64,000 nt of DNA from Aphelocoma coerulescens (GCF_041296385.1 NW_027184078.1:186001-250000); one strand, 5' to 3'; counted from the first letter of the stretch, positions 32,101-45,712 are shown. Translations and numbers: made by a program. Notes: generated from the letters alone by a model not told the origin.

Positions 32101-35100
32101 TCCTCTTCACATTCCTCTCTGAGCAGAAATGTAAGAGAAGCTGTGGTGGGCGGCATCCCCCGTGCACCACCACATGCCCACATACAGCTGCTTGTCTTCC
32201 TGAGCTTTGCGAAGGCCCCTTGTTGTGCTTGGTGCAGGTGGCACCATGTCCCCAGCACTGCTGTCACCTCCGCTCCTGCCCCACACTCTCTGCCAGCCTC
32301 ATGATGCTCCTGTGTAGCCGAGCTGCTCCTCCCAGCAGGACTCAGCCACACTCCACCCCTTCCCCATGTCCCCTGGAGAGCTCGTGTCCTGCCCTGCCAC
32401 ACTCCAGCCCCGCAAGCCCTTCCCCCTGAGCAGTATTGCAGCCACGGTGTAACGGGGAGCTGCATGCTGAGCTCCAGGGGCTCGGAGCTTCCCAGGCCAG
32501 CTTCCCTGGGTACGGACACTGGAGGCAGCTCCCCCTTTCCACCAGTGCCCACCACCTCCTCCCGTGACCGACTGCTCCCCAGCCATTCCTGCATCCGAAC
32601 GCTTGTCAGGGTTGGGTCGGCTGCTGGCACAGCGGCTGTGTCTCAGCCACACATTCGTGTCTTTCCTCTCTTTAGGTGCCACACCGGCAGCAGTTTGTGC
32701 CCAGCTCCCAGCATACTGGGAATCTGAGATCACCTCCCTGCTGGATACGCCCAGCACCTGGAGAGTTCAGGTAACCAGCCCTCCCCTTGGCTGGGCCTCC
32801 CATCTGTGGCATCAGCAGGGAATTGGTGTGCGCAAAGGGGCGCAGAATCAGCGGGGCTGTCCCTGGTGAGAGGCTTCCCGCTGTCCCCGAGCAGGGAACA
32901 CTGCGGTGTCCCAGCAGCAGCAGAAGCCGCAGCTCCAGCCCTGCTGGCCACCAGCGAGCCCCTGGTCTCCGTAGGGCCCGTGCCCCATGCCTGAGAGCCC
33001 AGCCCTCCTCCCTGCCCCGGGGCCCTCCTCATCCTCCCCTGCATAGGAACTGTGGGCACTGCTGCCAGCTTTCCTGCGGCCACTGCCGCCAGCACTGCCC
33101 GGCACCTCTGGCCAGGGCTGCTCACACTGCCCAGCCGAGCAGAAGCCTTTGGGCACTGGCTGGCACTGGCCTCCACTCCCTTCCTTCCTGCCACAGGCCT
33201 TTGGGAGATACCTCAGGCCAGCTGAGAGGACGGGCATCGTCCTTGCGGCCATCGAGATCCTGGGACACTCCAGCCTCCTGGACAAGAAGGCACCCAAGGA
33301 GTTTCTGGAGGTGGCCATGGAATTCCCTGAGCTGTGGCTGATGGATGTAAGTGGCCTGTGGCTGGATTGGCCTGCCCTTGAGCCCTGTCAGGTTCCTGCC
33401 TCCCTCCCAAAGCCTGGATTGGGGGATGCCCAAAACCACCTTGAGGCAGCAGAGAGGGTGTAAGGATCCCGCTTCTGACACCCAAAGAACGGTAGGATCT
33501 GGTCATCAAAAGATGCCTCGGCCAAAATTAAGGTGCAATCAAGACCATATGCCAAGGTCAACAGTACGGATTTCATTTAAGAGTAAATGGGAGATCGAGA
33601 GAGAGGGGGAATGAGAAAGACACACACACACACACACACACACACATTACGTAGAAAGATCGTCACCCGCACATGGGTCCCTGCGGCATCCCAGGACACG
33701 GCAGCACCACCTTCACCTGTGTTCCCTCCAGGTGCCAAAAATTGTGAGACACATCTTTGCATACTATGATGAAACAAATGCAGCAACTGCTCACAGCTTT
33801 CCCATAATGTTTGTCCTGATGGCCAGTAAGTGGCCTCGGCGAGTCGTCACAACAGCTCTGAAGGTCGCACCAATATTCAGGTACTGGCCCTGACCGCCCA
33901 GAGGGCTTGTTCCCTGTGGGGAGAGGGACCCCGAGACTCTCTGGCTGCCAGACACAAGAACACTGCAGCACCCCCAAAGCAAGCGGGGCCCTCCATCCCA
34001 CCATGCTTCCCAGCCCAGGCCCACAGCAGCCAAAGCCGGCTGGGCCAGCCCAGAACCAGCACGCTGCTCCCAGTCCCACCGGGAACACCCCGTCAGCCAT
34101 GTCCACCTGCCCAGGCTGGGCCCCTGCGCACCCCAAGTCCTGCAGGGCTGGCCCAGGCCACGCTGCAGTGGCCGAGGCAGCCCTGCTGACAGCGCTCTGC
34201 CTTGCAGCGACAAAGTCTGTCTGTGGAAGGCAATGTTCTCCGTGCGCCAGACTCTGGAGCAGGTTTTGAAGGAGCTGCACATCAAACTGCAGGGCCGGCA
34301 GAAGGACATCTTCACACAGCAGGAGAAGTCCTGCCTCACGTTCTTGGCTGTGAGTCATCAGGAAAAGCCCACATGGCCTTGCTCTCAGCTGCTGGTGGGA
34401 AGCGGGAGCTGAGCCAGGACAGCCCTGCCAGCTCTGCCCGGGCTCTCTTCTGCTTTCTTCCAGATGCTGGCCTCTGATGATGTACAAGAAGAGGAAATGG
34501 GTCCACTGTACAATGACCTGGATCTTCTGAGGTGTCCAAGAATAGAAATGGTCTCGCTGGTGCTCAGGGCCCTTGTGACGCTGTCGGAGAGAGCCGAGAC
34601 GGTGAGCAGGCTGCTCTCAGGGGCAGACATGTGGCACCTGGACTCTGAGGCCTCGGGGAAGGTGGTGGCTTGGCCTGGTCTGCGAGTCAGGTGCTGGGGT
34701 GACTGCTCCAAACGCCCTGCCTGCCATGGGATGGCCTGGAGGCTGCCTGGGGAGCTGACCAGGCCCAGAAGTTCTCATGGAATGGAAACTGTCTTTCATA
34801 CAGGCAAGAAAAATGAAGGGCCTCCTGTCTGAGTTGCTGAAATTCCTGTGGCATCGGTCGGGGGACGTTTCACTGATGGCCGTGGACATCGTCCGAAATG
34901 TGCTGGGGCACCTGAAAAAGAGAGAGGCCAGCACCATGGCTGTGATGGTGGTGCCGAGGCTCTGGTGCCTCTTTGACGCGGTAAGGCTGATGTGGGAACG
35001 CTCCCCATGGCTCCATCCATGGATGGATTCTGGGCCTTGCAGCCCAGCACAGCTTCTACCCACTCTGGGCTGTGACCCCGGAGCATCGCCCCTCACCTCA

Positions 35101-36770
35101 GGCACCTCAGCTCAGCCCCTCCTGGCCGCGGGCAGGGAGCCGCTGTGTGCAAAGCTCACCTTTCCTCCTTCCTACCAGAAGGAAGACTGTGTGCGGGAGC
35201 ACTCCATCTGCCTCTTCAGAGACCTGCTGGGCAAAACGGACTGGAAGAACCAGGCGGTCATGAAGAAATATGCCTGGAAGGCCCTGGTCCAGCTCCTCCT
35301 TCACATGAGTGACCAGGCCCGCAGCGTGGCCAAGGTACCCATGTCCAGGCTGAGCACTGACCAAGAGAGGGGTGGCTGACACCCCCTGGGGGGTCCCGAG
35401 CATCAGGACAAGGGCTGCTGGCAGCCGGCAGCGTTCCCCCAGCACAGCCCCTGGGAACCAGCGCCAGCAGGGCCAGACAAGCTGGCACGGCCATTTCCAA
35501 CCTCTGCCCTGCCTGCTCCAGCAGGGCTCGGCAGCAGCCCCGCACCACCGAGGCCTGGACACGTGTGTCCCCAAAGGCTTCTCAGCTGTCCCCACAGGTG
35601 TCCCTGCAGGGCTTTGCACCTCAATCCCTGCTGCCCAGGCCTGTCCCCAAGAGACCCCTGGATGCTTTGCGAGGGCATGTCCCAGCTTCCTAAGGGCACG
35701 GTCACCCCAGGAACAAAGCCCAGGACTCCTTCCACAGGCAGGCCCTGGTGCCACCTCCCAGCTTCTGTCCCACAGGCGTCGGCAGAAGCCGTCCTGGCCA
35801 TAGCAGAGCTCCTCAAGTGGAAAGAGCTCAAGCAGCTGGCGCAGACGGAGCAGACGTGGAGGATGGGCGAGTGCTTGGTGAGGACGAGACCCAGGCTGGG
35901 CGAGGGCTGCCCACAACACCGTGCCGGGGCTGTGAGCCCTGCAGCTGGGCCTCCCCTGGGCTGTTGTTGCCCAGAGCACCCAGCCTGGAGCTGCACCCTT
36001 GCTCCTGTCTTGAGAATTGGAGCCTCCTCCAGGCCCATGTGCCCTCAATGCCCCCAGCATGAGGGAGGGCTCTGAGCCACGGAGGTGCTGCCAGGAGGGG
36101 CTGATCTGGCCAGCTGGGGCCCTCTGAGTATTGCCCACACCCTTGTGCTCCCTGCAGTTGGCCAAGGACAGCAGCAGGGCCGAACAGTTTGTGTGGGACA
36201 GCCAGCCCTACCTGGAGAGCCCTCAGGCCCCCATGCGAGAGGCGGCCCTCAGGTTCATTGGTGAGTCCCAGTCCCCAGGTCCCTCTTTGGGCAGCCTGGC
36301 CCCATCCCCCAGCCCTGGGGCTGCCACGGGCAGGGCCTCGGCCTCCCTGTGCCCCCCTGCCAACACAGGTGGCTTTGGTGGCCACCTTGCCAGTGCCACC
36401 CTCGGGCTGCTGAGGGGGTCAGGCAGGGCCAGGGGCCACGCTGCTGGGAGCACACTGGGGAGCAGGGGCTGACGGAGCTCTGTGCCCAGGGCTGGCTGCG
36501 CGGCACCTGACAGAGCAGAGTGAGGACACCGTGGCTGAGGTTCTCTGGGGTGAGTGGGGAGCCAGGGCTCAGGGGAGTTGAGGCGTCTCTGCACACACGG
36601 GGGCTCATCTGGGCTCTCCTTCTGTCGTAGAACTTGACAGACTGCAAGCAGGAGACAAGGATCCCGCCATCTGTTCCCTGGCAGCTCAGACCAGCTTGGT
36701 CCTGAAGTCTCCAAGGAAGCAGCGAAGATCAGGATTCTCCCTGCGCGCGCTGTGCTGCTGGTGCCGCTGA
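29102..36770 (+). CDS. MROH family gene, copy 2
   Basis: The structure is the same as copy 1. Exons 1-10 are displaced by 18,819 bp and exons 11-19 by 18,817 bp, because the CA repeat in intron 10 is 2 bp shorter. All splice sites and the reading frame are kept, giving 760 residues. Compared with copy 1, I count six coding substitutions. Four change residues: Ala to Val in exon 1, Cys to Phe in exon 3, Gly to Cys at the start of exon 8, Ile to Val in exon 16. Two, both in exon 16, are silent. Unlike copy 1, it has a CpG-dense island about 1.6-2 kb upstream (27,060-27,560) and a complete arm A between that island and the gene. Confidence 0.85.
30649..31009 (-). mobile_element. Probable LTR fragment in MROH intron 5, copy 2
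   Basis: This is the counterpart of the AT-rich block in intron 5 of copy 1, nearly identical, so the insertion predates the array. Confidence 0.4.
33620..33646. repeat. (AC)n microsatellite, MROH intron 10, copy 2
   Basis: There are thirteen AC units plus one A, one unit shorter than copy 1. Confidence 0.9.
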
Positions 36771-37071
36771 GCAGAGGGGGACCTTGATGTAAGGCTTGGC
36801 AGGGACACACACTCAAACACCTGCTGAATGATCAGGTGTGGAAAGGATGCCCTGGCTTTCTAAGGTCCTTCTCAAAGCGCAAGCCGGCGTTTCCATGACT
36901 TCTGACTCTGCCATTGCCGTGACCAGTAGGGACCCATTCCCCCCAGCCCCTGAGCATGGCGTGAGGTGGTCTAGAATAAGCCCAGGGTCATGGCCAGTCC
37001 CCTCCTGGCTCCTGTCAAATGGCTCAGCTGCCGGCCCTCAGCCCTTCTGCTCTTCTGCCTGCCTCCCCCAG

Positions 37072-37425
37072 GCTGGTCAAAATGAGGACAGAGGTGCTGC
37101 CTGTGGAGAGATGCAGATCCCAGGCCTGGGGAAGCTGCTGGCACATCCATTCAAGTTGCTCAAGAGAGAAGAGACCACTTTATGGCTCTGGATGCTCTCT
37201 GCGCCCACTTCAAGTTCATCTGTCAGCAGAAAGGTAAGAGAAGCTGTGGTGGGCTGCATCCCTGCACACGGCCGCATCCCCCCGATGCATCTGCTCGTCT
37301 TCCCGGCCTTGTGATGGCCCCTTCTGTGCAGACACGGGGCTCATGTGGGCTCTGCTTCTGTCCCAGAACTTGAAATACTGCGGGCCAGAGAGAAGGATCC
37401 TGGGCGCTCAGACCTGCCTGCCTAA
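37072..37425 (+). pseudogene. MROH scar, unit 2
   Basis: This is the copy of the unit 1 scar 18,817 bp downstream, with the same frameshift and the same intron 8/18 joint. Confidence 0.8.
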
Positions 37426-37481
37426 AATCCTGGGAGAGGAGTCGGTGTGGCTGGATCCAAGCCCAGCCACTGACCTGTCCA

Positions 37482-37707
37482 AACTCTGTATATAGTTCTA
37501 GAAAGTTAATTACCTTCTATATATAATTTTTATAAGTAAACCATATCTATAAATTATATATTTTATAAATAGATATAAGATATGAAAATTTTGAGTAAAT
37601 AAAATATATAAATTATATCTATTATGTCATGTATATAATGTACATATATTATGAATATATATTATATATATTCGCTATATATAGAGATTAGCTTTTCAAA
37701 TAAAATA
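37482..37707. repeat. AT-rich low-complexity block, unit 2
   Basis: Counterpart of 18,665-18,890. It shares ATCTAT and ATAGATATAAGATATG variants with unit 3 rather than unit 1. Confidence 0.7.
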
Positions 37708-37801
37708 AACAATGACTTGAAATCGATTACAGGAATGATAGTGACTGCAGCACACAGCTCTATCTATGAGTATAGTGCACCATTTTTGAAGCAATATGGA
37801 A

Positions 37802-39020
37802 GCAATTATGTTAAAGCTAGCAGACTTGGGAGGAAAAGTGAGAATTGTGGGTGGGAAATGTGAGGAGGAAAGGGTGGGAAATGTGCGGGCACAAAATGGT
37901 GGGAAATATGAGGGGACAAAATGGTGGGGAAACATGAGGGGAGAAAAGGGAGGGAAACGTGAGGGGAGAAAAGGGCGGGAAACGTGAGGGGAGAAAAGGG
38001 CGGGAAACGTTAGAGGAGAAAAGGACCGGAAATGCAATGCAAAAAGGCACAGGACTCTTGAGCAAAAAGGATGGGAAATGAGAGGAAGAAAGAGTGCGAA
38101 ACATAGGGAGAAAAGGTGAGAAACATGAGGGAAAGCATGATGGCAAATGTGAGGGGACAAAAGGGCAGGAAGTGTGAAGGGAAAAAATGGTAGGAAATGT
38201 GAGGGAGGGAAAAAATGTGGAAAATGACAGGAGAGAAAAGAGCAGGAAATGTGAGAGGGAAGAGATGGGAAACGCGAGGAGAAAAAGATGGGAAATGGGA
38301 GGAATCATGGCTGTGAAACATAAGGGCAAAAAAGGCCGGAAACATGAGGCCAAAAATGATGGGAAATGTGAGGGGATGGAAAAGCAGGGAGCATGAGAGA
38401 AAAAGAGGTGGGGAACTTGAGGGGAAAAGGGTGGGAAATGTGAATAAAAACGGGAAAATGGAGGGACAAATGACCTGAGCCCAGGGGTGCTTTGTTTGGG
38501 GTCCTGCTTGGATTCAGCAGCTCGAGCTTGCACTGTGTTACTGCACCGTGAATAAATGGCTTTGTGGAACAAGACATCTGAGACTCTGCCATAGCAAACC
38601 TGGGGCTGAAGCAGTGAGGAAACCTGGTGGGACTGTGTGAGCAGGGACGCGTTGGGTCACTGGAGCTGCCGCCGCTGTGAAGGGGCTCCAGTCCCAGCAG
38701 TTCCAATCTGTGGCCTTGGAGGTTCTCCCAGAGAGACTCAACAAGGTCACACTGGATCAGTTCCTTAACACTGCCATGGCCACAGCAAGTCCTTGCACCA
38801 TTGCTTTGGGTGCTTCCCTCTTTGCCCACTCCCCTCAGAGTTTGTCCCTGTCCCAGTTATCAGCTCCTGTGCTGCCTTTCCCACTCCGTTGGAAATCTCC
38901 AATCACACAATTGTGTGTGCTCGGAACCCGAGCTGCTCTCCTCACACAGTTCTCGGGTGGTCTCAGCACACAGGGACAGGTGGGCTCAGGTCCCTGGGAC
39001 AAGGGCCCCACGCCATGAAG
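37802..39020 (-). repeat. Arm B, unit 2
   Basis: Counterpart of the unit 1 arm, with a different number of 25-bp units and a few small indels. Confidence 0.7.
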
Positions 39021-39028
39021 CTCCATCA

Positions 39029-40169
39029 TGAATGAGCTTGGGATTGGGGGTCCCGGGGGAGGTTTGGGGGTCTCAAGTGAGAGGGTCTGCAGTGGTTCAA
39101 GGTGAGGGGCTCTGGGGATCCTGGAGGGAGGTTGAGGATCCCCATTGGATTTGGGGGTCCCAGGGGCTTTTTGAGGTGTTCCAGAAGGTGGTTTAGTGGC
39201 CCCAAGGGCATCTGGGGGCCTGAGGAGGGGGAGAATTGGGGGTTCAAGAAGGTGTTTGGGGGACACTGGAGGGGGATTGGGGATCCCAGGGAACCACCCA
39301 GTCTGGGTGGACTTGGGGGGGTGGCTCCAGGGGGGGAAGTTCAGGCAGGGTTCAGAAAGGGAGGGTGGTGGGAGTTTGGGGGTCTGGGGTGGGTTTAGGG
39401 CTACCAGCGAAGGCTACAGGGGTCCCAGAGGAGGGCTTGGGGGATCCCAGAGAGGAGTTTGGTGGGTGCCAGGGGGGTTTTGGGAGTTTCAGAGCCTCCC
39501 AAGTTATGTGACTCCCCAGTCTGAGAACTCACAATTATCATCTCCCTCAAATTGTAAGCCCCCAGTCGTGTGACCCTCAAGGAATTTGACCCCAAGACAG
39601 AAACCAAAAACTCATGGAACTCCCCAAAATCTGAACCCCATTCCCATGATCCCCCCAAGTTGTGACCCTGAAATCTGAGCCCCTACAAATTGTGACCCCC
39701 AAAATCTGACCCCCCAAGTCATGTCATTCCACACAAAATGAGAGACCCATCATGTGAGTGTCTAATCTGCTCCCCCAGGGCTGTGTGACTCCCCCACTCC
39801 TACGACACCCCCAAGTCATGGCACCCCCCCAGTCTGAGCCCCCGCCAGTCTGAGTCCCCCACTCTGAGCTCACCCAACTCCCCAACATCTCACCCCCATT
39901 CCCATCACCCTCCAAATTGCATCATCCCCCATTCTGAGCACCCCCCAAGCCCTGTGGCCCCCTCAAACCTGACCCCTCCCATTCCCACCTATACCCAAAA
40001 TCTGAACCCCCTCAAATCGTGCAACTCCCTCACACTCCCACCCCCTCAAAATCCCCTGCCTCAATTCCCCCAGGGTCCTGCCCCCACCACCTCCAAAATA
40101 TCCCCAACCCCCCCTTGAGCCCTCACAACCCCCTCCTTGCTTAAAAAACACACGCAGAGCTTCAGAAAT
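39029..40169. repeat. G-rich to C-rich switch block, unit 2
   Basis: Counterpart of 20,190-21,330. The G-quadruplex-type tract is at about 39,359-39,400. Confidence 0.7.
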
Positions 40170-40178
40170 GATAAAAAG

Positions 40179-40379
40179 CTCTCGCCAACACCCACGACTG
40201 CAACGTAGGAATGATGCACGGTCCCCAGTCGTGGTATAACTGGAAACATTTATTAAAAGTCCACATAGCTTTTATTATATTTTCACTACTTGAGAACACA
40301 ATCTTATAGAGCATGCACAGAAAGCAGGGCTGAAAAGCTCAAGCCCAAGGAAGGCTTATGAGCCTTCGTCCAAAACGAC
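40179..40379 (-). mobile_element. 3' LTR portion of minus-strand ERV, unit 2
   Basis: Counterpart of the unit 1 LTR portion, nearly identical. Confidence 0.6.
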
Positions 40380-40383
40380 CACC

Positions 40384-40658
40384 AGGAGGCTGACGACCAC
40401 CTCGTGCAGAAACCGCCCATGTGCTACAAGGCCTGACATCATCATCACGTCATTAGAAAATATGTTGCACTATGAAGGCAAGGAAAGTATAATGTGGGCA
40501 TTAAGTAAAAAAGTGTAAAAGCTAGAACTGTGTGAAGAATGGACCAGTGAGTTTGTGGTGGAGCTATCCCCCTCACTCCCGGCGTCGAAGAAACAAATAC
40601 CTGCTCTCTAGGCCTTATACTATGGAGCACTGTTTTCTTGCCTAGGTTTCAGGCATCA
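40384..40658 (+). mobile_element. LTR fragment, family B, unit 2
   Basis: Counterpart of 21,545-21,819. Confidence 0.55.
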
Positions 40659-40684
40659 ATACAAGAAAATATACGTGCCAAACA

Positions 40685-41311
40685 TCATAGAATCATCAGA
40701 AGCGCTCTAAGCCCCATTATAGCGAAACCAACGGCATGTTTAACCCAAGGTCCAAAACGGAATCTGCCCAGCCAGGAGAACAGGCCAAAAGGATCCCATC
40801 CCTGCTTTGGCTGCTGTTCTCCAGACAGCTCCTTCAATTCCTGCATGCTTTTGGGAATGGATTCAGAATGGTCACTCAGGTTCATACAGCACATTCCAAC
40901 AAAGGCTTCACACCTGTGTCCTTGGGCTAGCAACAAAAACTCTAGTGCTGCTCTACTTTGCAATGTTGCGTGACGTACAGAGTCGACATCTGTTAACAAT
41001 CCTGTTAAAGCATTACTGGTAGCGTTACTTTCCCTCGCAAGCCAACAGCCCAGTTTATCAATTGGGATCAAGGCCTGTGCCAGACCAACAGAGGCAACTA
41101 AGGAACTCAAACTTCTTTTGGTAGGATTCCAGAATTTAACCTCAGAGTTACAATCAGGGCTGAGGGATTTAACATCACGCTTATTTTGCCTATGTCGCAG
41201 TGTCCAATTAGTTAGTGCTTCAAGATTGGGATGAAACATGGTTAAACGACCAAAAGTAATGGACCTCACACTGCTTTTCCTGGAATGCCTTCCCATGCTC
41301 TCTTGCCACAT
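40685..41311 (-). pseudogene. ERV env transmembrane subunit, unit 2
   Basis: Counterpart of the unit 1 frame. An Ala/Thr difference before the cleavage-type site and an Ile-Val-Gly to Ile-Met-Gly change are shared with unit 3. Confidence 0.8.
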
Positions 41312-41773
41312 ATCAAAAATATGTTATCGGGCAGGCTTATTGCATTGGTCCCTGTTGCGACCTGGGAGGGAGTAGTGAGATTGCACCAGGCAGAGGCATC
41401 ACGGTAAATGCCAGTGCCGCTTCTATCAACTCCTGTGTTGTCTGTGTGTGGATCGTTAGCGTCATTAGCGTAAAAACACACAGGAGCTTTTATAGAGCCT
41501 AGTACATCCAGCTCTTGCGGCCGCAGTGAGAGAGCAGGGAAGTTACTTATTTTTCTCACGCCTCCATTAGCATTGCCCAAATGCCATCCCACAGACGGGC
41601 CAGCATCAGACTGCCGGGATCCCAAACACGCCCACGACGACCTATGCTAACCTGGAGTTGTACAATCACGTCTCACTGTCTGATTGTATAACTTGTTCCA
41701 TTCATCCTTTGACAAAGGAATGCCAACCAGACATGTCTGAAATGGATCACTAGCACTGGTCATGGAAATACAA
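41266..41773 (-). pseudogene. ERV env surface subunit remnant, unit 2
   Basis: Counterpart of the unit 1 segment with the same frameshift. Confidence 0.7.
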
Positions 41774-42000
41774 AGGGTAGATTGCTAAATTGCTTTGGCT
41801 AATGGCAGCCAAACATTGCTCTTGGGTTGTGGGACCTGTGCTTCATTCACAATCCTCGAGAATCCGCTGAGGATGGCAAAAAAGGCTTCACATGTTGTGC
41901 CAGAACCCATTGTAACTGATCAGCAAACTAAAATTGAGATGCCTTCAAGTCTTCATTCCTGCTGCAGCAGGTTTGATGTTCTTCCCAGGTAACCAATAGG

Positions 42001-42826
42001 GTGCTGTGGATAGAGAAACACAGCCATAACCACGTCCCCACGTTAGCAAAGGCACGGGGCCTAACCATTGTCCGCTCTGCAGACCTTTATAATAGACAGG
42101 CGGTTGAGAATCTCTTAAGCTATCATGGGAACACCTTCTTTCACTTGCTGGAAATATTTCAAATATTTAAAACAAATGTTGCTTTGTCCCAATTGTTCTG
42201 GAGGTCTTACACCAAGGGGATCCCCCCTTTTTTGTTTAAGAAGCATTTTCGTTCAAAAGGCATGTGTGCGTTCCACAACAGCTTGACCTGTCAAGGAATG
42301 AGGTGTGCCAGATACGTGACGTATACCCCAAGAGTGAAAAAAGGTTTTCACTGATTGGGAGACATGTGCTGCACCATTATCAGTTTTTGCTACCTTCAGG
42401 ACTCCTAAGGTGGCAATAGCTCGCAGCATGTGCTTAATGACATCTCTTGCCTTTTCCCCTTTATGAGCACAGGAAACAAAAGATTTGGAATAAGTGTCAG
42501 CTGAGGCATGCACATATTTTAAGGTGACAAAAGAAGAAATGTGTGTAACATCCATCTGCCAGACTTCATTGACACCTAACCCTCTCGGGATTTGTACCTA
42601 CCGTGGTAAGTAAAGGTGTTAAGTGTGCACAACCAGGGCAAGAATGAACAATTTGTCTGCCTTGAGAAATGTAAGATCAAATTGTTTACTCAAAGCTTTT
42701 GCATTCTGATGATAGAATTCGTGTGACACCTTTGTCTGGGCAATTTGATTTGGAATTGTTTCCATCATCGTTAGAGTGTCTGCGACTGCACTGCCTTCCA
42801 CCAGAGGCCCAGGCAAAGATGAGGGA
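42001..42826 (-). pseudogene. ERV integrase, unit 2
   Basis: Counterpart of the unit 1 integrase. The catalytic triad is retained. Ser to Leu and Leu to Phe changes flank the last catalytic Glu, and Thr to Lys precedes the zinc-binding region. Confidence 0.85.
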
Positions 42827-42955
42827 GACCTAAGATGCAGAACATAATGTCCTCGGCTACAGTGTAAGATGGAACCAAAAGTATGTATTCCATTATCATC
42901 TTCACAAGCTCTTAAAGCAGGTCAGGCAGTGCTTTTTGTCTCCTACCATGACTCA

Positions 42956-43396
42956 TCCCTGATAACTCTCTCCGGGGTCTGTCTCTGTTTAATGGCATGT
43001 CAAGCACCCACCACATGACTCATAGAATTACATCAGCCCACTGGGAGATGCTCTGCCCAGGGGGAGCAACCAAGCATTCCCACCTGCATATAATCTGGGC
43101 TTTGGAACAGCACAAGCAGCCCTTCCCTACTGCATTCCCAGAGGACAAGAGCTGCATAACCACCACTGGACCTTCAGAGGAGGACCAGACCTTTCTACAG
43201 GATCACCACTTCAACAGAACCACTTCAGGAGGACTGCAGCCACGGCTTCATCGGACTGCTACCACCACCCTGCCCGGCAGGGTGTCAGGTCGGATCCTGA
43301 CTCTGTTATTGCCTTGTGATGTATACTACTAAAGAACTCTTGTTCCCATTTCTCATAGAATAGCCTGAAAGCCCCTTCATTTCCAAATTATAATAA
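42956..43396 (+). mobile_element. Probable nested repeat between RNase H and integrase, unit 2
   Basis: Counterpart of 24,120-24,560. Confidence 0.4.
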
Positions 43397-43616
43397 TTCA
43401 GAGCAAAGGGGCTTACATTTTCCATTCCCAGGGAGGCTCCTGCCTTCCTTAGCAGACACCTGTCTTTCAAACCAGACACAGAAAAACAACACGATCGGCA
43501 TCGAAACTCATCTTACTGAGTAGACAACAGAATCTACAAATTCTTGTTGTGCACTTGCTTTAAAAAGGAATCTTCAATATGGCTTAGAATGCCAACTACC
43601 TATAAGGAACCTGATC

Positions 43617-43956
43617 TTAGGTTGAAAGGTTCATTTGAAACAATCGCAAAGCCTCTACGGCGGCTGCTAATTCTACCAGCTGTGTTGACCCTGGCTGAAA
43701 AATCACACAATTTTCCCAATCCCCTGTGGAATTTTTCCAGGCAACAAGTGCTTTCTCAGTTTTCCCAGAGCCATCGATGAAGACTCTCTTTGCTCCAGGC
43801 AGGGGTTGTGACCATGTTAGAAAACGCGGCTGCAAAGAAAGATCTTTGAAAGATTGCAAAAGTTTACTTTTCAGCAAAGAATTAACAATGTTTCCCAAAA
43901 AGTCTCTCAGGGCAGTCTCTCAAGACAATGATTCCCAGAACAGATCCTGAAAAGCG
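43617..43956 (-). pseudogene. ERV RNase H fragment, unit 2
   Basis: Counterpart of the unit 1 fragment. Lys-Ala-Leu-Val replaces Lys-Ala-Val-Val after the catalytic Asp region, shared with unit 3. Confidence 0.8.
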
Positions 43957-44054
43957 TCTGCAGGCAAAGGAACGTGGATGTGAGAAGGATCTTCCCCACT
44001 TAGGCTCTGGCATCGTTTTCGTCCTGTGGAAACAAGTCTAACAATCATGTCAAG

Positions 44055-44466
44055 TCAAGTGCTCACTGGTTTTGAAAATGTGTGAGGTAAAAATACCCAC
44101 TCTAGCACCCACAGTCGTTGTTTATCAACACACCGCTGTGCTGTTAGTGCATATGGTTGGAATTCAGCCAGGATAAGGAAAAGCCTCAGTGGTAACTCTG
44201 CTTGTCGTCTGGATACAAAGGATGTCTGAATTTTATCTGTCACAAGTTGCAATGCTTCACGGGCTTCTGGATTGAGTTTGTGAGGACATGTTAAACCTGA
44301 GTCTCCCTTAAGTAAATTAAATAAGGGTGACAATTCCCCAGTGCAGATACCAAGGGTAGGTCTGAGCCAAAGAACAGCTCCTAATAATTTTTGCAAATCA
44401 TCTAGCATTTCAATAGAGGTCCTCAGCACAATGGGCTGAGGAACAATTTTCTGTTCAAATAATAGA
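44055..44466 (-). pseudogene. ERV reverse transcriptase, thumb/connection only, unit 2
   Basis: Same content as unit 1, with the identical deletion junction at 44466/44467 and a Glu to Gly change before the Leu-Ser-Pro motif. Confidence 0.85.
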
Positions 44467-44666
44467 CAAGTGCTTGTAGAACAATTCCTTCTGCAAAACT
44501 ACTGTGCTTCTGCTACTTGTTCCATTTTACATCTCTCCTGCCTTGACTGAACAGTCCTTTCTTTCTAACGAAACCTCTTTGTTCTCTTATTACAACTTTT
44601 CTTTGTTTTCCCTCCCCACACACAACACATCACAATTCACCATAGAAAAGGGGGGGATCCCCCAAT
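44467..44666 (-). mobile_element. 5' LTR remnant of minus-strand ERV, unit 2
   Basis: Counterpart of 25,631-25,830. Confidence 0.5.
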
Positions 44667-45057
44667 CCTCACTCAAAAACCCCCTCGGTGAGCTCCCCAA
44701 TTCCAACACCAATTTCCCCCGGGGACTCCCAGTCTCCCCACAACCTCCCCATCTCAGAGGGGGTCCCTGACCCCTCCAATGTCCCCCCCAGGCCCCGCTT
44801 GGGAGGGGCTTCTCCTCTTCCTCAAGGGGACAGCGCTGGTCTGAGGGGAGCACAGGGCAATGCTGGGGAACCCCGAACCATAAAACCACCTCAAAAAACC
44901 CCCTTTTCACCTCAAATCACCCCCATTTCTGCCACACCCAGGGGGTCTTCTTCTATTCCTCCCCCTCCTCCTTCATGGGTGTGGGAGGGACACAGTGGGG
45001 ACTGGGCTCTGCCCAAAACCCAAGCCTCCCCCAAAACCCCACATAGTCCCCTATCTC
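44667..45057. other. C-rich spacer, unit 2
   Basis: Counterpart of 25,831-26,222. A one-base difference in a C run shifts the open frames relative to unit 1, which argues against coding. Confidence 0.5.
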
Positions 45058-45062
45058 CCCCC

Positions 45063-45712
45063 TGTACTGGTTTGGCCAAATTTAGAAATATATCCTCTGA
45101 GAGAAGGCACAACCACCCCTCCCCCACCAGGTTCAGGAAAAAAAATAAATTTTCCTCGAAGGAAAGTGCAGAAGATAAAACTATTTATTTAACGAACACA
45201 TGGGAAAGGAAAATGAGGTTAAATGGTAAAATCTCTCACTGTGGAGGAAAAACCTGGGAAAGCGTTAGAGTCCCCCCTTTGGTCTCCTCGGAGCTGGGGC
45301 TTGGCCCAGGGCCAGGCCCTCTGTGCCCGGTGGAAAGTCCTCCCGATGTGCTCTGAGGTTGAAAGCAGGCCAGTAGCAAAGGGAGAAAATCCGGAATTCC
45401 AGAGAAGGAAAAGCAAAGTCCAACTCTCAGTCTCTCTCCGGAGAACAAGAAACTGAAACAACTGGCCAAAAGCTGACTGGAACACAGCAAGCCGGGTGCT
45501 TCCTCGCTCCCCTGCCGCGGCTGGGGAAAAAATAAAAACCTCCTGTCTTTATGTGACCTTGAACAAGCTGCAAACTGCTTTGAGAAAGTTTTGCTCAGTT
45601 TTTTCTTCTTCCCTCTCTCAGGCTCAGTTTAGAGGCATAGAAAGGCACAAAAAATTAATTTCTGGGCATAGACAGCGATATGGGATACACATCATAACGT
45701 CACCCCAAGACA
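45063..45712 (-). mobile_element. Solo LTR, family A, unit 2
   Basis: Counterpart of 26228-26877 with the same length and flanks, so it was carried along by the duplication. Confidence 0.75.
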